From assembly GCF_002288925.2 (NCBI RefSeq), contig NW_022098045.1:9710847-9774846 (forward strand): a DNA stretch of 64,000 nucleotides, written 5' to 3'. The notes beneath the pieces are model-generated. The model searched no databases. It saw only the letters and a program-made list of their open reading frames with translations, and was not told the DNA's origin. Source of the stretch: Delphinapterus leucas. Its lineage: Eukaryota; Chordata; Mammalia; Artiodactyla; Monodontidae. Position 1 is the stretch's first letter. Each line of letters starts with the position of its first letter. This document shows positions 46,235 to 58,276 of the stretch, piece by piece. Made by a program: the position numbers and the translations under genes.

Positions 46235-47345
46235 GGCCAACATTTATTAAGGCACTTCCTAAAGTTAGGAGCTGAAGATACAGTTCCTGCCCTCGAGAGT
46301 CTTATAACTTAGTTGAATAGGTATGTAATAGTCCCAGAATGAAAATTAAGCATAAAAGATAGTTTATATTAAATATCAAATACACAGGACCTATAGGAAG
46401 TGATAAAGTGATAAAGAGGGCATTGGTTAGAAGATGCAAGTGTGAATAGGACTTGAAGTGACCTGGAATGGCAGCGTCCTATTTAGACAGGTGAAGATAA
46501 GAGCCGAGCACAACGTCAGACATATAGGTAGTCAATAACTCCTAGATAAACAAGGAGACGGGCCTGCCAGGCAGGGCTAACACCACAGACAAGGGCACGG
46601 TGGGGAGGAAGAAATGCATGTGGTGTCCCTGGAGAATAACGAGTTGACCAATTTCTCCATAAGGTTGTGAGGAACAGATGGAAGAGGTAGGCAAAGTAGG
46701 GCAGTTTCAAACTGGTAAGGGCTCATGGGATAATCTCACCTAAATTTTCTATCAGGGGCTCACGACTACTGGATTTGTTGTTATTGTTCAATTCAATTCC
46801 ACAATCATGTACTGAGCACCTACACATCCCAGGCATTGTGCACTCAGAATGTGAAAATGAGTAAGACATTCTCTCTGAACTCAAGGATCTACTAGTCGAA
46901 TAGTCAAACATATAAGCCAATGACTTCCAATCAATGTGGCAGGTATTATACAGAGATATGCAACCTCCTAGAAAGACAGCACAAAGGGAAAAGTTACGGG
47001 AAGGCCTCTGGGAGGCGGTGGTGCTCCGGCTGAGTTTGGTCAATGACCAGGCATTGGTAAGCCCTGGGAGGGGCAGGGGGACCCCAGAAAGGGATAGAGA
47101 AAAGGTGTGATAACGTGAGTCTGGGACTGCCCACAGGTAAGTGTGTCTGAAAGGCACAGCTGGAGGAGCAGGAAGTGGGCCCCCAGGGCCAGAGAAATAG
47201 GTAGGCGTTTATTATCCAAAGGAATCTGGACTTCATCCCATAGGCATTGGGAAGCCACTGAAGAATTTTATACAGAAGGAATAACACAGACAGATTTGTT
47301 TTGGAAAGAAAACTCTGGCAGTATTAAAGAGGCCTAGAGAGGAGT
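46235..47345. repeat. Very old dispersed repeat, family not assigned
   Basis: Contains phrases such as 'catgtactgagcacctacac' (46808), 'gggaagccactgaagaattt' (47250) and 'ggaaagaaaactctggcag' (47301) that recur, with changes, at 51540-52470. These are typical of a mammal-wide old repeat I cannot name. No coding frame. Confidence 0.4.
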
Positions 47346-47439
47346 TAGGATAGTTAATAGGATTGTACCCTTGTTGCTTTTTTATTGCTAGCATCAGTAG
47401 GAATGTGGGTTTCACCCTATAGCAAGTACCCTAAACTCA

Positions 47440-47560
47440 ATTCTTTCTCCAGCTCTGGCATGAAACAGGTAGGCACTTGGACACATCATTTCTCCTCTGT
47501 GGCCCTCAGGTTCCTCGTTGCAAAATGGGGAAGCTGTATGAAATGATCCCTAAGCTCCAG
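47440..47560 (+). mobile_element. MIR SINE fragment
   Basis: Sense MIR core: 'tggccctcaggttcctcgtt' followed by 'gcaaaatggggaagctgtat'. Confidence 0.6.
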
Positions 47561-47699
47561 ATGGTGACAATTCTTCAGACCCTCTCAATTATCCTCAAAG
47601 AAAGGCTGAATATGTAGAAGGGGAGGTGGGGTTTCAGTCAATAGTCTTTACCTTGATTTCCATGGAAGGTAAACTAATTTTAATGAGCCAGCTATCAAA

Positions 47700-47885
47700 A
47701 ATTTTTAATAGTTTTTATCTTTATTGATATTCTTTGTTTGGTGAGACTTCATGTTTGTTGGTTTGTTTTTCTCATGCTGTGCATCTTGCGTGTGGGAACT
47801 TAGTTCCCAGACCAGAGATCGAACCTGGGCCCTTAGCAGGGAAAGCATAGAGTCCTAAGCACTGGACTGCCAGGGAAAAACCCAT
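47700..47885 (-). mobile_element. CHR-1-like tRNA-derived SINE
   Basis: Antisense SINE with 'tagttcccagaccagagatc', 'gaacctgggcccttagcagg' and 'actggactgccagggaaaaa', the tRNA-like head of CHR-1 type elements. Candidate 9-bp duplication 'gctatcaaa' at 47691-47699 and 47886-47894. Shorter than the copy at 22531 and more diverged than the young copies. Confidence 0.75.
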
Positions 47886-47894
47886 GCTATCAAA

Positions 47895-48479
47895 TTTATC
47901 GAACATTTTCTTTTTACGTTTTATCTAAGTTATACAGAGGCTTAAAATTCCCAGAAAATTCTGTTTATGTACTATGCATATTTGCATGGACTTTAAACTG
48001 CATTTATGAAAACCCGTGAGCTCTTTGGATTAAATAGTATGTTTCAGTCCTAAGAATTATGCCCGTGCACAGAGTGCACCCAGAGGAATGTTTACTCTCA
48101 GATAGCTTATGCAACCTCCCAGTCCTAGCCCAGCCCAGTTTCATTAAAATCTCTATTACTGTAGCTCAGTTGTGATTAAATATTCTTCCTACTTTTTCAA
48201 GAAGAAAAAAATGCAGCTAACTCTTGATAGCTTGTGTCAACTAGGGACATGGGTCACAGGGATAAATTAAATCCATAAATAATCCAGAACCTTCATTTAA
48301 GCCAAGAACTTCAATCTCCTTCCTCAACAAACCTTTTCCAAGAGCTGCTAACAAAGTATTTAAACTGACTTAAATGAGACTCCTTTGTGCAGGGTCAGCT
48401 CCAGGCAAAACTGGGAGGTGACTACCTGCTACCCTCTATCCCCAGAGTCCCCACTGCCTCTTTGCTGTATGTCTCACTC
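47895..48479. other. No recognisable feature
   Basis: Unique-looking sequence; no open frame above 60 codons on its own. Confidence 0.45.
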
Positions 48480-49290
48480 ATAATAAACTTCCTAAATGCC
48501 AAATTGCAGTCTTCATCTTATCTGATCATTCTGCAGCTCCTGACCCTGCTGACTACTCCTACTTTCCTGAATCTCTTCCCAGGGCCTCTACCTCTACTCT
48601 CCCCTGGTTCTCTCCTACTTTATCAATATGCTATTTGTGATATCTTTAATGTCAGTGTCTCCTCCACATCACCCCCAGTTCATTTTTTCTTTGCATGCTC
48701 TTCCTGGAAGATATCATCCACACCCGTGTGTTTAAATATGATGGCATATAAATCTAGCTCTCTTCTGAGCTCTTTTTTGATACATATTAGATGTTTAGTA
48801 AATACCTATTGTTAGTTTAATAAGCACCTATTGCTGCACCATGACCAGTAGTTGGATTCCACCCCAGTTTTCCAGCCCATATCTTAGTAGAACTCCTGTT
48901 CCATGTACTTCACACATCAGACAGAGCTGTTGTCTAACAAGCTGTGACTTACAGCTCTATGCTTTGCTAATAACTTCATCCCCTTCTCAACTCCAGCTCA
49001 TCTTTCAAAACCCACTTGCAGTGTCAGGTCTTCTGTGAAGTCTTATCCTGCTCTCTCTTTCTCCTCCTGCAGAATTATTAACCTTCACCACTGGACTCTG
49101 AAAACACACTTTAGTTATACCAATCTGTAATACCATTGAGCACACTAAAAAATAGTTGATGGTGTACTGGACCATCCCCTTAATCCACACTGCAAACTCC
49201 TTGAAAGTAGGGACCATATTCTATTCAATTTTCTATCTCAAGTGACTAGTACAGTGCCTATCACATAGGGATCATAGCCAGTCTGGGTGA
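48480..49290 (+). mobile_element. LINE2 (L2): coding remnant and 3' end
   Basis: 48525-48700 reads like a decayed L2 reverse transcriptase stretch: 'ctcctgaccctgctgactac', then 'ctctcccctggttctctcc'. The 3' end is at 48985-49290 ('ctccttgaaagtagggacca', 'gtacagtgcctatcacatag'). The middle (48790-48980) is too worn to follow. A 142-codon frame at 48387-48815 falls partly in it and is not a gene. Confidence 0.6.
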
Positions 49291-49660
49291 AGTAAAACTG
49301 AACGAAAAGGGTGGGTACTTGTGGGTCCTGTTGGGCAGGTTTTAGGTTGAGGGCTTGGAATGGATGCTTAGGCCAGAGTAAGGGAGCTGGTAGGTTGGAA
49401 AGAGGGCATTATGAATTGAGACATGGTATCGGAGATGTAGGTCTTTCCTGTCCATGCATATTCCTTTCTAAGGGAGTGTGAACAACTCACAGCACCTGCT
49501 GCCTCCATGACCATGCTCGCATCACATGGCCTCACACCTTACCTCAGGCACAGATGATTGGTCCAAGGATGGACAAGTAACCCAATGGGAAGCCAACAAA
49601 TAAGCTAGAAAGCAGCCTGTAGCCTGGCTCAGAAAGATGAAGAGGACCAATAAGATTTTT

Positions 49661-49700
49661 CACTCTCTCTGTCTCTGTCTCTGTCTCTGTCTCTCTCTCA
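49661..49700. repeat. (TCTG)n/(TC)n microsatellite
   Basis: 'ctctgt' units in a pyrimidine-rich run. Confidence 0.9.
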
Positions 49701-49877
49701 GAACGCAGTCTGAAGTAGTTAGTACATAATTGGAACTAAAGCTTGAGAGTTACAGTATAAAAGGATCCTAGAAAGTGTTGGCTGTGATGACTTTTTAAAA
49801 ACCCAAGTTATAAGTAAGCAGAATAAACAAGACAGCAGAGAATGGAACATATGACAGAGAATAGCTGGGGCCCCAAG

Positions 49878-49918
49878 AGACAGAGCGAGAGAGAGACAGA
49901 CAGAGAGAAAGAGAGAAA
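49878..49918. repeat. (GACA)n/(GA)n microsatellite
   Basis: 'agagacagagcgagagagag' then 'gacagacagagagaaagaga'; near complement of the tract at 49661-49700. Confidence 0.9.
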
Positions 49919-50131
49919 CTGAGCTTTTTCTCAATGGCTTCCCAGTTCCTCTTTCTCTGAGATCTAGTTCCTTCCTTGGTTGCCCATTATATAACCTCTT
50001 TTTTCTTGGCCTTTCATGAATAGACCTCTGTCCCTTACAACAGTCAATATAAAATAAAGAAGGCTGCAGGGAAGGAATTATAAAGATGCTGAAGACAAAC
50101 TTAATCAGTTTAACAATTTGCCTATAGCTAA

Positions 50132-51370
50132 ATCTGCATATAAGAAAATAAAATTGGACCCCTATCTTATACCACACACAAAAATTAACTCAGAATGGAT
50201 CAAAGATTTGAACATAAGACCTGAAACCATATAAATCCTAGAAGAAAGTAAGCTACTTGACATCAGCCTTAGTGATGATTTTTTGGATTTGACACCAAAA
50301 GCAAAGGCAACAAAAACAAAAATAAACAACTGGAACTACATCAAACTAAAAAGCTTCTGCACAGCAAAAGAAACCATCAATAAAATGAAAAGGCAACCTA
50401 CAGGATGGAAGAAAATATTTGCAAATTATCCAAAATATATTAGGATCTCATACAATTCAGTAGCAAAAAACCCAAATAATCCAATTAAAAATGGGCAATA
50501 GACATTTTTCCGAAGAAGACATACAAATGGCCAATGGGTACATGAAAAGGTGCTCAGTATCACTAATCACCAGGTAGATGCAAATCAAAACCACAATGAA
50601 TTATCACCTCACACGTGTTAAAATGGATATCATCAAAAAGATAAGAGAAAATAACTGCTGGCAAGGATGTGGGGAAAAGGGAACCCTTGTACACCATTGG
50701 TGGGAATGTAAATTGCTGCAGCCACTGTGGAAAACAGTATGGAGGTCCCTCAAAAACTAAAAAGAGAACTACCATATGATCCAGTAATTCCACTCCTAGA
50801 TATAGATCTGAAAAAAAAAAAAAAAAAAACTAGCTCTAAAAGATACACACACACCCAAGTTCGTTGCAGCATTACTTACAATAGCCAAGATATGGAAGAA
50901 ACCTGAATGGATAAAGAAAGTGTGGTGTGGTGTGTGTGTGTGTCTGTGTGTGTAATATTACATTATATATATAATGTAATATTATTTGACCATAGAAAAG
51001 AAGGAAATCTTGCCATTTGCGACAACATAGATGGATCTTGAAGGTATCATGCTAAGTGAAAAAACTCAAACAGATAAGGACAAATACTGTGTGATCCCAC
51101 TTATACATGGAATCTAAAAAAGACAAGAACAAAAAAAGAAAATGAGCTCAGGGGTACAAAGAACAGATGGGTGATTGCCAGAGGCAGGGATGGGAGAGGA
51201 TGATATGGGTGAAGGGGGTTAAAAAGTATAAACTAGTTATAAAATTAGTAACATTGTGGAGATGTAATGTACAGCATGGTGACTAGAGTTAATAATATAT
51301 ATTGTATATTTGAAAGTTTCTGAGAGAGCAAATCTGAAAAATTTTCATCACAAGGAAAAAGAAAGAAAAT
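50132..51370 (+). mobile_element. L1MA-type LINE-1 3' fragment
   Basis: Sense L1 holding the C-terminal part of ORF2 and the 3' UTR. ORF2 phrases include '[20 protein letters not shown]' at about 50298-50357 and a Cys segment [18 protein letters not shown] (C-x3-C-x7-H-x4-C) at about 50656-50709. The 3' UTR has 'gtgattgccagaggcaggga' and ends in an A-rich run near 51370. Frames are broken by stops. An A run at 50812-50829 and a (TG)n tract with palindrome at 50928-50984 lie inside. Confidence 0.88.
50953..50984. repeat. Perfect 32-bp AT-rich palindrome
   Basis: Bases 50953-50968 and 50969-50984 are exact reverse complements (arm 'taatattacattatat') with no spacer. It follows directly after a (TG)n tract, where intact L1 copies have a TATA-rich stretch and 'atggaatatta'. 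Confidence 0.95.
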
Positions 51371-51539
51371 GAAAGCAAATTATCCTTCTCCTTTTCTTGA
51401 GCCTCACTTCATAGCCCCAGTTCTCAGAACCCATAACTCAAGCTGCTAATCCTAGAGCCATGGATAAATTACATCTTTGAAATAAATAGGCTTTTATGAG
51501 GTGCCTGAGAAATGAGCTATGGTTTTTAACATTTCTGTG

Positions 51540-52470
51540 GGACAGTGAATTCCAAGATGATTCACTCAACAAATATTTACTGGTTACCTACTGTGTACGA
51601 GACACTAAGCAAGGAACTTGTTCAAGAGGAATAGACTTTGTTCTTGTGGAATTTACATACTGGTTGGGAAGTGAGAAATACATAAGCAAGCAGACAAAAA
51701 AAATTACAAACATGTTATGTGCTATAAATGAAACAACAAGAAACTGAGAAAGAGAGTAAAAGAGAAAACTATAAGGCAATGTCTCTCTGAAGAGCTGACA
51801 CTTGAGCCAAGACCTACGGGATGGAAAGCAGTGAGCCACGTGTACACTGGGTGTGTGATGGGGGGATGCAGCAGAGCCCTAAGGCAGAGAGCCCATGATG
51901 TGTTCAAGATACTTGACAGGGTTGGCTGAAGACTAGAAAGTGAGTGGTTGAGGAGAAGAGCCATATCATGTAAGAGTTTGTAGCCCCTTAAAAGGATTTT
52001 GGATTTTAGTCCAAGTACAATGGGAAGTTATTAACGAATTATAGCCAGGGGAATAAAATGGGCTGATAAATATCTTTGGAAAATCATTCCTCTCTGTGGG
52101 TGGATAATTGACGCGAGCAGCCAAGAGTGAAGAAGGGAGGCCAGTTAGTACACTAAGGTAACAGTACAGGTGGACAATAAGAATGTCTTAGACTAAGAAA
52201 ATGGCAATGTCCATGGATCAAGTTTATGGAGTCAAGACATTTCAGAATCAGCAGGACCTGCTTATAGATTGTATTTGAGGTGTATCAGAAACAGTTACAT
52301 GAACAGTTGGGTGGATGTGTGTGCCACTTGTGCAAACGGAAAACTGGAGGTAAGGGGATAGGTTTGGAGGAGAAAATAGAGTTCCATTTAGGATATGCTG
52401 CTTTTGAGATGTTTGTGAGGCATCTCAGGGGAGAAGTCAAACAGGCAGATTACCTTTTGAACATAATGCC
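51540..52470. repeat. Very old dispersed repeat, family not assigned
   Basis: Order of phrases: 'caacaaatatttactggtta', 'cacttgagccaagacctacg', 'tttgtagccccttaaaagga', 'tacaatgggaagttattaac'. It resembles the repeat at 46235-47345 but is more complete. No coding frame; strand not certain. Confidence 0.45.
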
Positions 52471-54224
52471 TGGTAAATCAATGACTGCTGCCTTAATGTT
52501 TAGTTATTTCACTTGTTTTTTTAAATGGTTAAGGCTATTTCAGTTTTTATTTTTCACGTCTTCCCTTGTGACAATAAACAAAGGGGGTTTGACAGTGTAG
52601 GGACTAATTCCATTTCTCCTTCAAATATATATTATAATGGTCTAAGTAGGAAAAATGGTAATAAAAAGAAATAAGGTCATGGATAGCCTCTGTATTATTT
52701 ATGTGACTAATTATCAGTCTCTGTATTATTTATAAATGACTAAAATGTAGGAAATACGAAGTTCAAACCACAACACTGAACTCGTCTGTAGAGAATCCTA
52801 TGTAGAAATTCCATAAATATAGATTATAGATAGGTAGGGCAGTATTATTTTTCTACTCCATAAGCTGTCAGTACTGACTACTGACTTGAAATTATAAAAA
52901 CAGATGATAGATCTATAATTATCTTAGGGGCAGTCTCCTTACCCAAGAAGGGGATCCTTAATGTACTGTTACTGAAAGCTGATTTCCCATTCCTGACTAT
53001 AATAGTTTGTGGAATCAACCACAAAAAAACACCAAGACAAAGAAAGGTACTCAGCAACAGCATTACACAAAACCAGCACAAGTATGCTTGATAAGCTATG
53101 TGAATAGAATTTTTGTAAATCAAATCTGGTTTTCCTATGGATGCACATTTTGCCTTAAGAGAAACTTATCTTTGTTTATAACCGATCTCCAATTAATAAT
53201 AGCTCCTAAAGCTTCACATTTAGGTTCCTTTTCTCCTTAGTCACTTTGAATTAATTAATGCTACATAAATGTATACTTGAATGCCCAAGGAATAATTCTG
53301 TGTAAAAAAAAATCCTACAGTAAATCTTTTCTTTAAAGCACAGGATCCTTTGAAATGTAGATACTGATCTTCTAAGTTTCCCGTTTAATTAGTTGGAGAA
53401 TTTAATGTGAGTACCAAATAATAAAACCTATGTTTTCTTAAAAGGATAGACGACAATATGCTGTGGCCAGTACTTCCATGCTCTCACTACTGTAGCTCCC
53501 TCTTCCAACACTCAAGATGATGGAAAGAAATGCACACGAAGTCTAGATTCTGAAAGTATCCAATAGAAGCATCTCTGTTCTTCACAAGGGGTTCTCTTCC
53601 TACATCAGAGTAGTCCCCACAAATTTCACAAGGGCTCAGAGACCCCAAAAGTAGAATAAATTCCTGGTGTTCTGAAGTATATCCACTCCTCTGCTACCTA
53701 CTCTATAATAAAACTTCAATTTGGATTTCTCCAGTCATAAATCTCAGTATCAGACTTCCACTCCCACCTATACGGCAATTTCTTAGGACTGATGTATGTC
53801 CACCACTTCCTACAAATTCTGCTTGTTGGTCTATTCCAATGGTGTAAAAGATGATTCTACTTTTTCTGGATTCAAACGCTTTGATTTGGCTTTGGGGTCA
53901 CAGCTGTCCTTCATCCAACCCCATTTAGACATCAGTTCTGTAAAGGACTCCCAGAGGAATTTTAGCCACTAAACATAAATTCCCCAGTTATTTACCTAAA
54001 ACCTCCCTTTTGCCAGAAAGCCCACTTGGTACTTCTATGACACCACTGCAGACATGCTATGAGTTTAGGGATCCTGCTAACTATGCCAAGTTATTGAGAT
54101 TCACTTTCGGATCTCATAGGGGCTGCTCCCAGATACCATCACTTGGATGCTCAAATTGGATTTTATTCATACATTTTGCCAAGCCAGAGAGACCTGTCCT
54201 CAAACACGAGCTCTACCATATTTC
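52471..54224. other. No recognisable feature
   Basis: Single-copy-looking DNA without clear repeats; ORFs of 77-86 codons have no recognised motif. Confidence 0.4.
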
Positions 54225-54400
54225 TGCTTGTATGTTCTTGACTATGTTACTTAAGCTTTCTAGGCCTTGATTTCTGCATCTGTAAAATGAAAGTACTAAT
54301 AATAGCCACTTCATAAGGTTGCTATAGGGTTAAATGAGAAAACGCCATAAAGCCCTTAGCACGTTTCCTGGCATAGAGCAAGCAGACAAGAGATGATAGT
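54225..54400 (+). mobile_element. MIR SINE fragment
   Basis: Sense MIR: 'gttacttaagctttctaggc', 'tctgcatctgtaaaatgaaa' and 'cccttagcacgtttcctggc'. Confidence 0.8.
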
Positions 54401-54570
54401 TGTGAAGGCAGTGGTGGTGGTAATAGTATTGTTAGCTAAGGTGTAATCTGCATGTGCCTTCATGATATTTCTCCAGCCCACTCTTGAATACACAAGTTCT
54501 CTAGCTGTAACTCAGCCCAAGATACTTTCCTTTAAGAACACATCAAAATATAGCAAGATACTCTGATGTG

Positions 54571-54775
54571 GGGCTTCCCTGATGGCGCAGTGGTTGAGAG
54601 TCCGCCTGCCGATGCAGGGGACACGGGTTCGTGCCCCGGTCCGGGAAGATCCCACATGCCGCGGAGCGGCTGGGCCCGTGAGCCATGGCCGCTGAGCCTG
54701 CGCGTCCGGAGCCTGTGCTCCGCAACGGAAGAGGCCACAACAGTGAGAGGTCCGCATACCGAAAAAAAAAAAAAA
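54571..54775 (+). mobile_element. CHR-family tRNA-derived SINE (young, short form), copy 6
   Basis: Full copy from 'gggcttccctgatggcgcag' to an A tail. Exact duplication of at least 16 bp, 'aagatactctgatgtg', at 54555-54570 and 54776-54791; the next base (g) also matches. Confidence 0.96.
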
Positions 54776-54792
54776 AAGATACTCTGATGTGG

Positions 54793-56478
54793 CTCACTAG
54801 ATTGCTTCACATAGGCTATGTCCTAAAAGACAGGAATACTGTCCCAAGACCTCAGTTTCTTTCCATGATTTAATGCTGCGTTGTGAAAACATCTTCCACC
54901 TTTCTTCAATTGTTCTCTTTTTTCCCTCCCCAGTTGTCAATTCCCTTTCCCAAATAATTATCAACACATATTTGAAAATACATACAGCTTCAAGAGCACA
55001 GACCCACATAAGTATACTGCAGGATTCTGAAGTACTTGGGCAGCCATGGGAACACAAAGAGGGCTGGGAGAGGAGCATGTATCAGGGTCACAACAGCAGC
55101 AGAAGGGGCTGTACTACCTGCAGGGTTCACTAGCTATCCTACTTATTTCCAGTATGATAAAAAAGGAAAAAAAAGGTCTTGGACAATTATTTTTGCAACA
55201 TATGCAACGCCTGACATATTTCAAAAAGTCCCAAATTAATTGAAAGCATAAGTGAATTCTCGGGGAAAAAATTACTTCATTTTCTGAGAGATATTCACCA
55301 CTAGGACAGGTAGTTGTGGTTTAGTAAGTTGGTGTGTATTTGGAATTTGTCTCCCTTTCACAAATTTTACAAGTATGACACTTTTTTCTCTTTTTTTTTG
55401 CTTCACACCTACCTAATGATCTCAATATAACAAATTTTCATTGTGTGAGGCTAAATTCTACCTGAGTGGCACCAAAATGTTACAATATTATTTCATAACT
55501 CTATAGGAGTATTTTGACCAAAAGTAGATAATTGTGTAGCCCCTAATGACTGGTCCTGTACTTGTGGAAGATAAGCTACTGACAACTACCCAGGAACTGA
55601 ACAGGAACTTCTTACTTTAGTAAACTAATGCTTGCTTTCAGGATTGTCCCTGATGTCACCCAGGGTCCATTCTAACCCATCAACTTCGTACTCTAAGAAA
55701 AAGGAGAAAAACTGAACCCCAATATGAGAACTAAAATGATAACTTTTCAGGGAAATTCTTGATTGCCTTCTCCTTTTCTCAAACCTCTCCACATCGTGAT
55801 TTACAAGAGTCCAGGAAAGTAAGAAGAATCCTAGATGCCATGGTTCAGAGACTCGCAGGAAAGTTAGACAATGAGACCAAGAGTAGAGAACAAATTGGAC
55901 AGACAGTGGTTCAGAACAGGACTGCCTGAGATATAATATTGGCCTTTTGAGGGGGACATGTGCTGTTACAGGGGAAGAAGTTTGTACTTACATCCTTACA
56001 GACTTCTCTTGGATCTTTAATAGCACTAAAAAAGATCCAGGAAGCAAAGGAAATTTGGTAATGGAGATAATAACCCCATATCTGGTGCTGTGGGCTCTTC
56101 ACATTTGGTATGGGACCTAATCTTTTGGATTAATCTGGGCACTCTGGACTTCTGATTGAGAAGCAGACTACAAACTCTGACCACAAGCCTTCTTTTGGTA
56201 TTTGTGTCACAGTGTTCAGATGTGTGATCTCCAGGGTCTTAAATGCTGCTTTGCAGCCTCTGCCCCATGACCTAACAAGCGATCATTGAGCAAAAAGAGT
56301 GGGAAAACTTGATACTTACAGAAGTAGAAACAACCACCTCCAGATACTTGATATGCAAGTGTGATACTGCAAACACTGGTGAAGACCTAGATTGATCACA
56401 CTCCCAGATATAATTGACCTATCTTTCAGTTCAGGCTGAAGAATGGCCACAAGGGGGACACAAGAACCCTAAACCACC
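54793..56478. other. No recognisable feature
   Basis: Unique-looking sequence; the 93-codon minus frame at 54797-55078 has no recognised motif. Confidence 0.4.
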
Positions 56479-56480
56479 TA

Positions 56481-57265
56481 CAGTAGTCCCCCCCCCTTAT
56501 CTGCAGTTTCAGTTACCCAAGGTCTTCCACAGTCTGAAAATATTAAATGGAAAATTCCAGAAATAAACAATCCTAAGTTTTAAATTGCATGCAGTTCTAA
56601 GTAGCATGATGAAATCTCACACGTCCTGCCTGGGACATGACTTCTCCCTTGGTCCAGCATATCCTGCATCTTAATCACTTAGTAGCCATCTGGGTTATCA
56701 GATAAACTGTCACAGTATCACAGTACCTGTGTTCAACCAACCCTTACTTTACTTAATAGTGGCCCCGACGTGCAAGAGTATTGATGCTGGCAATTTGGAT
56801 GTGCCAAAGAAAAGCCATAAAGTACTTCCTTTAAGTGAAAAGGTGAAAGTTCTCAACTTAATAAGGAAAGAAAAAAATCGTATGCTAAGATCTACAGTCA
56901 GAACAAATCTTCTACCTGTGAAATTGTGAAAAAAAAGAAATTCATGCTAGTTTTGCTGTCGCACCTCAAAGGGTAAAAGTTAAGACCACAGTGCATGATA
57001 AGCGGTTAGTTAAGATGGAAAAGGTATTTTGAGAGAGACCTCATTAACACAACTTTTATTACAGTATACTGTTATAATCATTCTATTTTATTATTAGTTT
57101 TTGTTGTTAATCTCTGACTGTACCTAATTTATAAATTAAACTTTATCATAGGTATGCATCTATAAGAAAAACCATAGTATAATACAGGGTTCGGTACTAT
57201 TCATGGTTTCAGGCTTTCACCACAGCTTCTGGACCGTATCTCCCACAGATAAGTGGGAATAACTG
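56481..57265 (+). mobile_element. Tigger (Tc1/mariner) DNA transposon, internally deleted
   Basis: The left end 'cagtagtcccccccccctt' type sequence (56481 on) and right end, whose reverse complement is 'cagttattcccacttatctg', form imperfect inverted repeats. TA dinucleotides flank both sides (56479-56480, 57266-57267), the expected target duplication. Only about 785 bp remain of an element that would be about 2.5 kb when complete. It keeps a piece of the transposase start. Confidence 0.88.
56729..56929 (+). pseudogene. Tigger transposase N-terminal remnant
   Basis: A 66-codon frame, ending in a stop. Its middle reads 'KKSHKVLPLSEKVKVLNLIR', which matches the start of the pogo/Tigger transposase, a CENP-B-like helix-turn-helix that binds the element ends. 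The rest of the helix-turn-helix is frameshifted, though a later stretch (56955-57025, 'gtcgcacctcaaagggtaaa') probably continues it. The DDE catalytic domain is absent. It cannot be functional as a transposase. Confidence 0.75.
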
Positions 57266-57267
57266 TA

Positions 57268-57749
57268 CGTCCAATGCACAACTTGGACATGAAGGAAATG
57301 TCTTGGAATTACCTACTTTCACACACAGCTGTCTACACTTAACATGACTTGTCTAGTCCACTGTCCTCATTAGCATTACTTTACTATCCCAGAGGACACT
57401 TGCTGAGGCTACAAGTACCTTGACTGTTCATCACAAGAATCTCCCAAAAGATCATCACTTCTTCAGTAAGTATCAACCTCTTGGAGCCCCTCACCTTGCT
57501 GTTTTCACCAGTCCTAAACTATTATACTGCCATCCTTACTCAATCGTAATCAAATGCCCTCAGTGAAAGACCCACCTTAAACCACAGTTCCAATTCTCAA
57601 TAAAATCCCAGCCATGGCAAGGTTGAAGGAGACACGGCCAAGGCTCTGTTGAGATGGTATTCTTCACTGTGATAAGCTATAAATTCAGGTCTGTCTGATC
57701 AGTTGGGTGGGTTGGTGATACTTCATGAGTCAGTGTTAGACAATCAGAA
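57268..57749. other. No recognisable feature
   Basis: Unique-looking sequence between the Tigger and a MIR fragment. Confidence 0.45.
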
Positions 57750-57960
57750 AGAGATCCAAACTTAGGAGTCAGAAAACTTGTTAGGATTCTGGCTTTAACA
57801 TCTACTAGCTGTAAAACTGAACAGTGAGTTTCCTTGTTTGTATTTTAATGATAAAAACTTAACTTCCTCACAAGGTTGAAGATTAGATCAAATACTGTAT
57901 GCATGTAAAAGTACCTTGTAAGCTTTAAAGCTGTATAAAAATATTAGTTATTACTAATAT
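57750..57960 (+). mobile_element. MIR SINE fragment
   Basis: Sense MIR: 'acatctactagctgtaaaac', 'tccttgtttgtattttaatg' and 'ttcctcacaaggttgaagat'. Quite diverged. Confidence 0.6.
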
Positions 57961-58134
57961 TAAGCAGGACTTAAACTGGCAGTCTACCAGGGCCACCAGA
58001 AGCCATGTTAAGTTCTGTGACTACCATGCAGCCCAAGGCCAGATGTAGACTGCTGGGTAACCAGGGGCTCCCCGCTTCCTACAAAGAATAGCTTGCTCTG
58101 GTCAAAACACCATCATAATACCACCCCTTTTTAA

Positions 58135-58276
58135 CATATAAAATCGTCATTACACTTTTTTCAACAATAAAAAAAATAAAAATCAAGATCTTGTAACTAA
58201 TCAACATATAAAACATATAAAATCTTCATTACACTTTTTTCAACAATAAAAATATAAAAATCAGATCATTGTAACG
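58135..58276 (+). repeat. 79-bp local tandem duplication
   Basis: Copy 1 starts at 58135 and copy 2 at 58214; both share 'acatataaaatc', 'cattacacttttttcaac' and 'aaaaatca'. Differences are a few substitutions and indels. No transposon signature at the joins. Confidence 0.9.

Larger units (their letters stand above)
49291..50131. other. No confidently assigned feature; two complementary simple repeats
   Basis: Holds a (TCTG)n/(TC)n tract at 49661-49700 and an (AGAC/GAGA)n tract at 49878-49918 in opposite orientation. The surrounding text ('gacaagtaacccaatgggaa') may belong to an old repeat. Confidence 0.4.

Noticed and set aside
48387..48815. 142-codon frame with hydrophobic, signal-like content
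   Set aside because: Overlaps a decayed L2 reverse transcriptase stretch read in the wrong frame.
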